Positions 19,481 through 28,754 of a stretch of 64,000 bases of DNA are shown here, one piece after another. The notes beneath the pieces are model-generated. The model was not told where the DNA came from and made no database searches. It saw only the letters and a list, made by a program, of their open reading frames with translations. Position 1 is the first letter of the stretch. Every line of letters starts with the position of its first letter. Origin of the DNA: Parastagonospora avenae f. sp. tritici 18332-5 (Eukaryota; Ascomycota; Dothideomycetes; Pleosporales; Phaeosphaeriaceae). The stretch is taken from NCBI GenBank assembly GCA_022559985.1, contig JAFJTR010000080.1, positions 1-64,000 of the forward strand, read 5' to 3'. A program made the position numbers and the translations under genes.

Positions 19481-21435
19481 ATGACGACACCCGAACAGAA
19501 GCGCCTCTCGAGTGGCAGCCGCGTGCTGGGCGTGACGGGCCCCTCGGGAGAGCCAGGCCTGCCCCCCTCGCGCCCGTCGTCCATCGGGACGGCGCATTCG
19601 GGCAGCCAGAAACGATGGTCGCGGACAGAGGCTCTCCGCGCGGGCGGTGGTGTGCAGAGCGGCATCAGCGTCTCCGGCAGCCTGGGGCCCCAGAGCAGAC
19701 CGACGACGGCCGCAAGCAGAACACATGTCCCTCTCGCCGCGCATGGCTTCTTCCGCCCCATGAGCTCGCAGCGACTGCAGCAGCAGCGCAACCAGCGCCC
19801 CAACTCGCTGCTTGCCAACGGCTCCCTCTATTCCGAAGGCACGCACGATGCGCCTGCCAACTCCTACCGCCAGAGCATCGGCTCGACACAGACAATGCGC
19901 ACCCCTACCCTGGGCCTGCATCACGAGCTGGACCAACCCCCCCCTTCACGCGGCACAGACATTACCGACAGAGACATGCCTGATCGCACCACTGCCAACA
20001 GCACCCCCACAGGGGCCGAAACGGTGCGCAGCCGTGGCGAAAGCACGACTCCCCTCCAGCGTCCCCGGCCACAACATCTCGATCTTGCAAACGTCCACAG
20101 GAACGACTCGGGAAAGCTCCCCACTCCCAGCAAATCTCCACGGTCGTTCCGTTCCAGCTTCTTGTTGTCTAGTCGCGATGGGCGAACTACACAGATGCGC
20201 CCAAATCAAGGCCATGAAAAGCTCACATCGGCCGAGTCTTCGCCTCGCCTCGCCCGAAAAGAGATGTCCAAGGACGCCGTCAGAAAGGAGCTGGGTAAGA
20301 ATCACGAATACTTTTCTGGCAACACTGCCTTTTGCTGGGGTGGCCGATTGCAGAACACCCGTGACCGCCCTGTCAATATAGCCACGGCAATACTTATCAT
20401 TCTACCTGCTGGCCTTTTCTTTGGCTATTCGTACGTATGCCCACACCACTCATTTGCAAACATCCTCCCTGACTGCGACCTCTAGTGCACCGTGGCTCTG
20501 GCTCAACGTTTCTCCATCGATACCCATTCTCTTTGCCTACTTGTTTCTTGTATCAGTTTCTTCCTTTCTCCATGCCTCAGCTTCAGACCCGGGCGTAAGT
20601 TATCCAGCTCCTCCGGTTCATTAGTTCGCATCACTGACCATGTCAGATACTGCCACGCAATCTGCATCCATTTCCTCCAAGTAATCCTAATGACGACCCC
20701 TTGCATCTCGGACCACCAACCACAGAGTGGACAATGGTTGTTTCTGCCGTTGGCAACAACGCCGCAATGGAGGTCCCAACCAAGTACTGCAAAAGTTGCA
20801 ATATCTGGCGGCCGCCTCGTGCCCACCACTGCCGCGTTTGCGACAACTGCATCGAGACTCAGGACCACCACTGCGTATGGCTCAACAATTGTGTTGGACG
20901 TCGAAACTACCGTTACTTTTTCGTCTTCGTCTGCGCCACCACCCTACTCGGACTCTTCCTGCTCGGAGCTAGCCTAGCGCACATCCTCATATGGCGCTCT
21001 CGCAACGACGCTTCCTTTGGCGCAGCCATCGACAAATGGCGTGTCCCTTTTGCAATGGCCATCTATGGTCTTGTTAGCTGGGCCTATCCATTCAGCCTTG
21101 GCATTTATCATCTGTTTCTTGTGGGCCGCGGAGAAACTACACGCGAATACTTGAACTCACACAAGTTCATGAAGAAAGACAGGCATAGGCCGTTCACGCG
21201 GGGCTCAATCATCAAAAACTGGTTGGCGGTCTTACAACGACCGCGGCCACCTACTTATCTCCACTTCAAGAAATCATACGAGGAGGGAGATCAGCGCTTT
21301 GGCCCACGCAAAGACAAACGAACAGCCCCGTTGGCCACTGAACAGCAGGGTGGAGGCTTGGAGATGCAGGATGTGGGCGCATCTGAAGCATTTCAGGGTC
21401 CTACAGGGAAGAAAGATGTCAGCCCAAGTACATAG
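19481..21435 (+). CDS. ERF2: DHHC palmitoyltransferase, Erf2 type
   Basis: Protein S-acyltransferase of the ER/Golgi membrane; yeast Erf2 with Erf4 palmitoylates Ras. Exons 19481-20430, 20486-20594 and 20647-21435 (introns 55 and 52 bp) give 615 residues. The first 290 residues are Ser/Pro-rich and disordered, longer than in yeast. Erf2 hallmarks follow: GNTAFCWGGRLQNTRDRPVNIAT, two membrane segments (ILIILPAGLFFGYS; IPILFAYLFLVSVSSFLH), then SASDPGILPRNLHP. The catalytic Cys-rich domain reads KYCKSCNIWRPPRAHHC, CDNCIETQDHHCVWLNNCVG. It is followed by two more spans and the TTREYLNSHKF (TTxE) motif. The DHHC cysteine is present. The frame is open upstream to 18857 but without an ATG. Confidence 0.94.
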
Positions 21436-22043
21436 TAATCAATAAAGTTTCTCCGCAGAGATTTCTGCCAGATTCAGTTCCCAAGATGTGGACTCGTCCT
21501 GCACTATGATATGTACGGTGCACGATAGTTTGCGTAGCGCTGTTGGTGAATCGTAGATTCGCGTTTGCTGTACTGAACATATGTAACTGTCTCCGCAAAA
21601 GTTATTGTGAAGTACGTCCGACTGACGCTTAGACATGGACGAAATATATTTCTAGTTTAAAAAGCACGCACAGCAGTTGCAGCGCGAAACACGGCGGAAT
21701 GCGTGGTAACACTGGACAGAATCAGGGAGCGCCTAATTGGCCGACCGACTAGCTGGATGTGTTTACCTCCTCTTCAAGCCTCCTGCACACCTCCATATCA
21801 CGACTCCACTTCGCTGCACGGTGCCTGTTTGCCCCCAAAGCCCGTCATATCATTCCTGCAGGCTCTGTCGACATAACTGCACGCTGCGAAGATCGCCGCT
21901 TGTGTGCAGCGCGTACACTTTGGCAGTGTTGCTGCGCGAGCGCCACGGGTCAGCCAATCCATCGACCTCTCCTCTCCTTCGCGTCACTGCCTCGCCGCAC
22001 CAAGACCCATCGCAACGCGACCCGCGATCGCGCATCGCTCGAC
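21436..22043. other. Intergenic region / leader of SET-domain gene
   Basis: About 600 bp. The right 280 bp stays open in the SET gene frame but has no ATG in that frame, so it is read as 5' leader. No other feature is seen. Confidence 0.5.
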
Positions 22044-24626
22044 ATGGCAGCGCGAGACGCATCACCGACATCGACATCGTCAACGCTGTCTAACATAACC
22101 GTGCAGACCGAGAAGCAGGTCGATGCTCGCATCATGTCAAGCGCGTCGCCCTCCATCTCGACACCGCCCACCAGCCTTGACGACGAATGCAGCGTCCTGT
22201 CCGACACTACAAAGGTGGAACAGTCGAGCGAAGTGACTGAGGGCAATCACATTCCGCGGGGCCTAGAAAACGCGCCTGACACGCCTGGCCCCTCGCAGGA
22301 TGATGTGCCACCCAGCGATGGCCGACGATCAGCGCGAAGCTCTCGCAAGTCCGTCGCTACATACAATGTGCAGATTCTTGCTGGCACGGCTATTCATACC
22401 CCGACAAAATACTTGGAGAAGCATCACAAGAATGTCCTGCATGGTTCAATTGAAAGCCCCACGGACAAGGACGACTCTACACCTGCGAAGAAGAGAGTAA
22501 CGAAAGCGAAGCTGGCGTCGGCCGATCTTGAGGATCCAGTAGAGCAGCAACTCGTCTCGGAAGCCGCCCAGGCAGCGCGCCGTCGCACGTCTTCTCGGGT
22601 CACTGACCTCCGGAAGGAAGCCCTTCGCAACATTTCAGGTGTCGGCAACGTCGTCGCCAACGCACTATCCGACGGCAAGACTCTCGTCCAGAACACTCTC
22701 AAGCGGAGCGCGTCCGACGCTACACTTCAGTCAAGCAAGTTGAAGCGCACCCTACATACGAAAGGAGATGATATAGGGTCAGACGCGGACGGGGCCAGCG
22801 GCCAGCAGCCTCAAAAGCCGAAGACGAAGTTGTGGCTTCGCCAGGGCCTATACGTTGGCCAGGATCGCGATTTCAACCCTCGTCTCTCTGAAACCCAGAA
22901 TCGAGCAAGGAAGCGCGCGAAGAAGCGCCAAAATGACGAGGCCCTTCCCTTGCCCCTGTTCGCCTCTCATCGCCTTTTGAACGAGGACCCGCACCACGTT
23001 TTCAAGGACTTCAAATTACCCTTTGACACGTACCACCCCTTGCCCAGGAAAGTGAAAGTAGACGGGTGGGTGAAGCTGAGTAAAAGTAAGATTAGCTTAT
23101 TCTTAAGTGCGACATGTTGCTAACAATCTCCAAGACAGATTCATTGGCGAGGCGTCCGCTTTGTGGAAACGCGACAAACAAGACGCGTCTCAATGCTATT
23201 GCGATGCTGATGACGGATGTGGTGAGGCCTGCCACAACCGCATCATGGCCTACGAATGCGATAACACGAATTGTCCCCTGGGGCCAGAACTATGCGGCAA
23301 TCGCCCCTTCGCCGAGCTCAAGCGTCGTGCCAAGGGAAACCGCTATGACTATGGAGTCGAGGTCACGGACACTCCCGATCGTGGGTATGGAGTACGGGCG
23401 ATGAGGATGTTTGAGCCTCACCAGATCATCGTCGAGTATGCCGGAGAGATCATCACTCAGTCTGAATGCGAGCGACGCATGAAGCAAGTATACAAAAAGG
23501 ACAAGGTGAGCCAGCTAACCCACTTCGTCGTTGGCGATAGTCGTCTAACACCTTGTAGTGCTACTATCTCATGAGCTTCGATAACAAGATGATCATCGAT
23601 GCTACTCGGGGCACCATTGCTCGCTTCGTTAATCATTCGTGCGAACCCAATTGCGAGATGATCAAATGGACTGTTGGCGGAGAACCTCGGATGGCTCTAT
23701 TCGCAGGCCCACGGGGTATCATGACTGGCGAAGAACTCACCTACGACTATAACTTTGAGTAAGTGATCCCATCTCATCGTGATAGGACATGACAAGCTAA
23801 CCATAGTAGTCCGTTTTCACAGAAGAACATACAGCAATGCCGGTGTGGCACTGCATCTTGTCGTGGTGTACTTGGTCCAAAGCCCAAAAAGCCAGTTGAA
23901 GACAAGTCTATTGCATCCACCATCATCGCAGGTACGAAACGCAAATTCCAGACCCTTCTGGGTTCAGTGCGTGCAAAGTCCGAAGACAATCACACCTCAC
24001 CAAAGAAGCGAAAGCTGCACACTAGTAATGCCATCACAACCAAGGCCAAGAACACTAGCGTCGAGTCGGAAATGGCACGTGAGCGAGCTGGAAGGGTGGC
24101 CGCTGAGCACTCCCGTCAGATCGCTTCCCGTGAAACTCGTGCATTGAAACGGTCCACTCCAGCTGGCAGTCGCGCACCCTTGCGGAGAAAGGTGCCTTTA
24201 AAACGTTCAACTCGCATAACCAAGGTCAGCTTCCAGCCTAAAAAATCCAAGGAAGGCGCCTTGAAGTCCATCAAGCAGGGATTGCGTGGTGGCTCCCGAC
24301 CGACATCATACTTGCTCGATCGACCAATGACTCCAATGCAAAACGAATCGGACGAAGACTGTTCTCCCAACATCACGCCTGCTTCTTTACGGAGCGCCTC
24401 AAGGAAATTGGAAACGACAACTCCCGCATCACGAGGTCGGCTGAGCAAAGTCCAAAGCCTAACAGAATTTGATCAAGGTCATGCTAGGTCCTCACGCACC
24501 AGTCTCACAGGCGGGCCCCGTAGCAAGCAAAGTGTCTTAAAGAACGAATCGAAAGGATCTAGAGCAGCGACAGGGACTTTAGGTCATGATGCGCAGGGTA
24601 GATCTCGCAGTACAACCCGAAGGTAG
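22044..24626 (+). CDS. ASH1-type SET-domain histone H3K36 methyltransferase
   Basis: Four exons: 22044-23085, 23135-23505, 23559-23758 and 23807-24626 (introns 48-53 bp), 810 residues. The order AWS - SET - post-SET is visible. The AWS region has CYCDADDGCGEACHNRIMAYEC and CPLGPELCGNRPFAELKRR. SET shows DTPDRGYGVRAM, IIVEYAGEIIT, YYLMSFDNKMIIDATRGTIA, RFVNHSCEPNCEM and GEELTYDYNF. Post-SET is QQCRCGTASCRG. The catalytic NHSCEPN and the Zn cysteines are intact. This order fits ASH1/Set2-class enzymes that methylate H3 lysine 36. Absence of a visible WW or SRI domain and the basic tail favour ASH1 over Set2. The N-terminal 300 residues and the C-terminal 230 are Ser/Lys-rich and disordered, with nuclear-signal-like patches (KKRVTKAKL; SPKKRKLH). 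In other fungi ASH1 marks facultatively silent chromatin. Confidence 0.9.
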
Positions 24627-25060
24627 AAGGATCTATCGAACACGTGCGATAGTCCTGTCAGCACGTGCTGTTTCCCATTAGGCACCTCCACGCATTTGTT
24701 TTTGCGGTCAGTGCTGATCCTGATCTGGGTGCAACAGCGTTCTGCCGCGCAAGTCAATTTGAGGTCCAGCACGTGGTATTTGCGGAATGAATGGAGTTTC
24801 TCTCGTCTGGTTAGTTCACTATCCTATGTCCTAATATTATATATCGCGTATTGTGCAGCGGCAGCGAGTGTGTCATGTTTATCATCACAACCTGTGAAAC
24901 TGAAGAAGGGCCTTACACAAACTTCATTCGCATGAAGCAAGTACGTCAGCTGATAGACAAAACCTGCCAATACACACCAATGTTGCACTTCTCTTCTTGC
25001 TTGTATCTCGAAGAAAAGCTCTAATTAATTATCCTTACATGTGAAGTAAAGAACAACCTA
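24627..25060. other. Left edge of gene-poor accessory island
   Basis: About 430 bp of non-coding DNA following the SET gene, up to the TA that precedes the left terminal inverted repeat of the transposon-like element. No gene is seen. Confidence 0.5.
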
Positions 25061-25106
25061 AGGTGCGTCCTTAAGTGGCGAGACACACCATGTCCCGAGA
25101 CATGTT
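25061..25106 (+). repeat. Left terminal inverted repeat
   Basis: 46-bp end of the element, beginning AGGTGCGTCC. It matches the complement of 27029-27074 with seven mismatches. Confidence 0.8.
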
Positions 25107-25608
25107 GATGGTTCGGAGCGCCGGCGCCTTCGATACGCAGCTTTTAGACCTGCTGTCTTTACGAGATATAGATGCCCTGCTCCTGATACAGAGAGGCTGG
25201 TTCCGACCGCGAGCCCTGCAGCGTTGGTCATGCTGTCGACCGTTTCGTCAACGCCGTCAAGCAACCCTTCAGCAGTAACCCCCTGTCTACTCGTGACCCA
25301 AGGGGTGACTTGGGAAGAAGCATGTTTAAGGAAGGTAATGTCCCCATGCTTTGAAGATCACTGCAACGTAGGCGTGTACATGCCGGGACCTCCGTATTAT
25401 GGAGCGGGTGATCCCGAGCTGGCGGGCTGCACTGTCACGTCTTGGCATGCATCACCCTGCATTAGCGCATCTATAAACACCTGTATTGTACTGTAATATA
25501 TTTAGCGCTATCACCATCTGGCTCGTCCGTTTGATTAAACGTGGCGCATGCCGACAGATTCAAGGCACGTTCTACTCAGTAACTAGCTTATCCTTTGCTG
25601 CTGACTCA

Positions 25609-25809
25609 CTAAGCCAAGCTAACGTGTTCCACCAGCAAGCTCTGTGTGTCGACGTCTACTGCATTGTCTAGATCTTTCAGACCGGCAAATGTCACCTCCT
25701 GCCCCTCCTTCCAGGTGTGTGACAGGATCACATATGAGGGGATCTTGTCCCCAATTAAGTCCTCGGTCCAACTAAACTTCCCATCGCTTGCGGTGTACAG
25801 CAGTCTCAT
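25609..25809 (-). pseudogene. HET-domain gene fragment (5' end only)
   Basis: A 66-codon frame starting with ATG at 25809 reads MRLLYTASDGKFSWTEDL, then IPSYVILSHTWKEGQEVTF and LKDLDNAVDVDTQS. This is the canonical N-terminus of HET proteins of the MRLL...SHTW class. After DTQS the similarity ends and a stop follows within ten codons. The usual continuation (the conserved WIDTCCID segment) is absent on this strand nearby. It is therefore a truncated relic, not a gene. It lies wholly inside the TIR-bounded element, so it may have been captured by it or been interrupted by rearrangement. Confidence 0.75.
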
Positions 25810-26000
25810 CGAGCTGTGTATGCGTCTGTGTGCGCGAGGGGTGGAAGCGAGCCTTGGAGCCTCGAAGCAGGCTGACGGAATAGACAGCGCACGGCGGCTC
25901 GCTTGCGCAGGGCATGAAGATCGTAGCTGTTGGCGTAGCTAATAGATTTGACGTGAGTGCTAGGTAACGGCTTGTTAAGTTAGAGGTGAGGAAGGCGGGC

Positions 26001-26048
26001 ATCCTCGTTGTTGGGGCAGGCTGTATCCTCGTTGTTGGAGCAGACTGA
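26001..26048. repeat. 24-bp direct duplication
   Basis: Two adjacent copies (26001-26024, 26025-26048) of ATCCTCGTTGTTGG followed by GGCAGGCTGT or a variant, inside the element. Confidence 0.8.
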
Positions 26049-27028
26049 TCCCCAATACCCAGGACAGGAAGCGCAGCCCGCCTGCGCCATGACGTGAGCC
26101 TGGCCGGGCAAAGTTGACAACGTATCATCGCGCGACAGCCACCGTGCTGCAAACCGAGAAGTAGTTCTTGCCGGAGGACGGGATGTGATGGTGCAAAAAC
26201 TGCGATTCGTAGGCCGTCGTCTGCTGTAAGAGCACATTAGGATGTCTATGCAGCGCGTGCTTGGTCGTGCAAGGACACACTGAATCTGTGCTGCTAACTA
26301 CCAGTATCGTGGGCTCAGAACGCAACGCAGTGACGATAGCGTCAAGAATAACCCAGAAAATCTCAAGCAACACATTTGTCTAACGCCAGTAAGCGGCTCT
26401 GACGCGAACAACGAAATGCTATCGATGCACATCATTCTAAACGCCATGTTTACGCAGCCTTCGCCTACTCAATCGCGACCTAAAATTTAAGCAGAGAACA
26501 GAGCACCCTGATGCACAACCTCGCGGTCGTAAGCGCTTCTAGAAATCTATCAACATGCGCCACACCTATTTTGAGAGGCATACGAGACTGGCATAGCGCT
26601 GTATTGTTTACGATAGGATACAGCAGGCGACAAGGGCACTGATGCCGGCTGGTGCATGCCAAGTCACACTAGCAAATCCCGCCAGTTCGGTCCTGTCTGG
26701 AAGAATCTCCTCATCCCTACAACGGAGCCCCCGGCATGCACGCCGCTGCACCGAAAAGCTCTTAAACTCTTAAGATACTATCTTGCTTTATCGCGCTTGC
26801 TGGCTAACCCTCTGAATGCTTAAGAAGCAGTCAATGCTATAAACGAACAAGGGGTAGTTGCTAGAGAGTCGATTAACGACGTTGACGAAACGGCGAATAG
26901 CCTAGCTAACGCCACGGCTATCCGTCTTAGAGGTAAGTTGACCTGAAGAACAGTAGTTGGAGAATCATCGTGTATCAGGTATTACTCGACAAGCCTGAGA
27001 AGAAGTATCTCCGGGTATCCCAACCCTG

Positions 27029-27074
27029 AACCTGTCTCGTGACATAGTGTGTCTCTTCACCTAGGGACGCACCT
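27029..27074 (-). repeat. Right terminal inverted repeat
   Basis: 46-bp end, reading AGGTGCGTCC on the minus strand from 27074. TA follows directly. Confidence 0.8.
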
Positions 27075-27076
27075 TA

Positions 27077-27593
27077 GAGAGGGTCGTTCATGGCTAAATG
27101 TGTGACGTCAGTAGTGTCACAGCGCACATTTGTTTAGAAAGTGGGCAAATATTTAATTCAAGCTCAGTGAAAAGAATTATTGACCCATCAACGAATCGTA
27201 ACAGCTAAAGTCTTTAACGACATAAACTATCACCGAACCTGAGCTTTCGCTTAGCTTATATGAATGAGAAATTGAAATAAATAAGTCCTGTCTGCCATTG
27301 TACCAGTGGTGTTTTCTGTATTTTCCACACGACCCGAAAAAAGAAGTCCGACTTAGTTGCAGATCAGGATTTGGTTTCGGGCGTGTCAGGCTGGAATTGA
27401 GTGTAGCGCAAACAGGCTGCGAGGAATCGTTGGAGATATCATCAATTGCAGAACCCAGAAGATAATGCAGAGATGATGTGCCCCGACCTCAGTTGTAATA
27501 TTTGTTGAAACAGAAGTAAAAGTCCATCGACTGCTGTTTGTTGGGGGTGTTCCATGTGATATGGGCCCCTAGTTTACTCTATGGCAGAGCAAT
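27077..27593. other. Island sequence between element and repeat-peptide gene
   Basis: About 520 bp, largely the 3' side of the minus-strand repeat-peptide gene. A small inverted repeat lies about 27094-27132 (AAATGTG...CACATTT flanking TGAC...GTCA). No other gene is seen. Confidence 0.5.
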
Positions 27594-27755
27594 CTAGTTT
27601 CGCTGGACGGTGCACTGAAAAACGGGTGTTGGCCGGCGCTGAACGGTGCACTGCGGGACAGGAGTAGGACGAGCCTGAACCGTGCATTGCGGGACAGGAG
27701 TAGGACGAGCCTGAACCGTGCATTGCGGGACAGGCGTGGGGCGAATACCGGCCAT
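27594..27755 (-). CDS. Novel small protein of four 12-residue repeats (RPTPVPQCTVQ)
   Basis: Minus-strand frame of 54 codons including TAG, giving 53 residues. After MAGI come four copies of RPTPVPQCTVQ plus a linker residue (A, A, R, R), the last with F for the second P, then N. Each repeat holds one Cys. The DNA unit is 36 bp. Between successive copies I count 12 synonymous codon changes and only two codons that change the residue, as expected if selection acts on the peptide. The start context is CAAAATGG, preceded by an unbroken CA/CT-rich stretch (CAACCCCAACAACCAACC and on), typical of a fungal 5' leader. There is no signal peptide, membrane segment or known domain. Function is unknown. 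It lies about 520 bp outside the transposon-like element, in the accessory island. Confidence 0.7.
   Translation of the reverse strand: MAGIRPTPVPQCTVQARPTPVPQCTVQARPTPVPQCTVQRRPTPVFQCTVQRN
27637..27744. repeat. 36-bp tandem repeat, three clear copies (coding)
   Basis: Copies at 27637, 27673 and 27709, nearly identical; a more diverged fourth copy precedes them from about 27601. The unit length is a multiple of three and forms the repeats of the minus-strand peptide gene. Confidence 0.9.
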
Positions 27756-28754
27756 TTTGAAATTTGGATTGGTTGGTTGGTTGTTGGGGTTGAAAGAGTG
27801 TTATGGATCTTGAATTCAGATAATGATTGAGCGTGGTGGCGGGTTATTTGGTGGGAAACAGTCGAAGTACTTATGTTTCCTGTAAACAGAGACTAAGAGT
27901 GTCAACGGACGGTTAGGACGCGATCCTTTGTTATTTTCTGAAGGAAAAGAAAAATCATCGGAAGAACAAGCACAAAGGCAGTTCCACTTTTAAGAGTCGG
28001 GGGCTCCTTACTATTGTTCTTTATTGTGCTCGATGAATGGCTTACTATTGTTCTTCAAGTCATGTGTCAGATATGGCCCTCGAGTCCTCTTCAGGGAGAT
28101 GAGAATTATCTACTTTTGAACAAATCGAGTGCGAATTAGGTTCGGCACAACAAAGAAATCCGATCTAGATCATCAATGGTGGCCATATGGCGCATACAGC
28201 AATAACTTGTCAACCCATCCCCGACCATGACCCCTCATCCGCCCCAGCGCCCACTCCTCCCCCTCAAAGAAACCCCTTGCTCCAGGCCCGCCGAGACCCC
28301 TTCTCGCCCACCCCCAATCTCCCCATCCTGCACTCGCTCCACCATTCTTTGACATCCAAGTCTAGAGCTGCTACCGGCGTTACAGTCACGAGGGCTAGAT
28401 CGGGCTCGCCGATTGAACATTGTGCGGAACGTTGCTGGCTGGCGTGCGCAGGTTGTGATGGCGCTGTTTGGAGTGTTGAATGTTGGGAGTATTCAATGAG
28501 AGGGAAGTAGGAAGAGGAGAAGTAGAGTAGAGTGAAATTGGACTCTCGTCATGCTGGTCGAGATAAAATTCCACTGTGCCATGTTTCCCAGCGCAGAAAA
28601 AAAAATGCAAAAACACTATTCCATGACATCCATTTTCCATTCCTCTCGCCAAAATGCGCCAAAAAAACGCCATGCGACGGCCCATTTTTTTCTTTGATCG
28701 GAAGCAACAATCAAGAAAGCAAGCAACAAAGAAAGAAAGCACCACCTCGCCAAC
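27756..28754. other. Intergenic: promoter of repeat-peptide gene and 3' flank of DCR2
   Basis: About 1 kb. The left part is the presumed leader and promoter of the minus-strand repeat-peptide gene. A 15-bp word CTTACTATTGTTCTT occurs twice near 28010 and 28041. Open frames near 28187-28909 overlap the phosphatase antisense and look like shadows. Confidence 0.5.

Larger units (their letters stand above)
25061..27074. mobile_element. 2.0-kb transposon-like element with 46-bp TIRs and TA target site
   Basis: The two ends are inverted copies of each other. From 25061 rightward, and from 27074 leftward on the complement, both read AGGTGCGTCC, then about 36 more positions. Identity is 39 of 46 (for example AGACACAC, TGTC-CGAGACA). 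TA lies immediately outside each end (25059-25060; 27075-27076), the target duplication expected of Tc1/mariner/pogo-type elements. No transposase is recognisable inside, so the copy is either decayed or non-autonomous. The interior holds a HET gene fragment on the minus strand (25609-25809) and a degraded open stretch near 26761-26946. Length and target site fit pogo/Fot1-like elements common in Pleosporales; the family is not identified. Confidence 0.75.

Noticed and set aside
19432..19936. Minus-strand frames of 128-194 codons across the DHHC gene
   Set aside because: Antisense shadows of the Ser/Pro-rich coding region.
21759..22043. Open extension of the SET-domain frame to the left
   Set aside because: It starts with GTG and has no ATG before 22044; the composition is that of a leader.
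25772..26373. Minus-strand frames of 126, 85 and 82 codons in the island
   Set aside because: No similarity to HET or transposase segments, and they overlap each other in different frames.
26920..26946. GTAAGTTGACCTG word shared with the 68-bp repeat at the left end
   Set aside because: Only about 13 bp are shared; with sequences of this length a chance match is not surprising.
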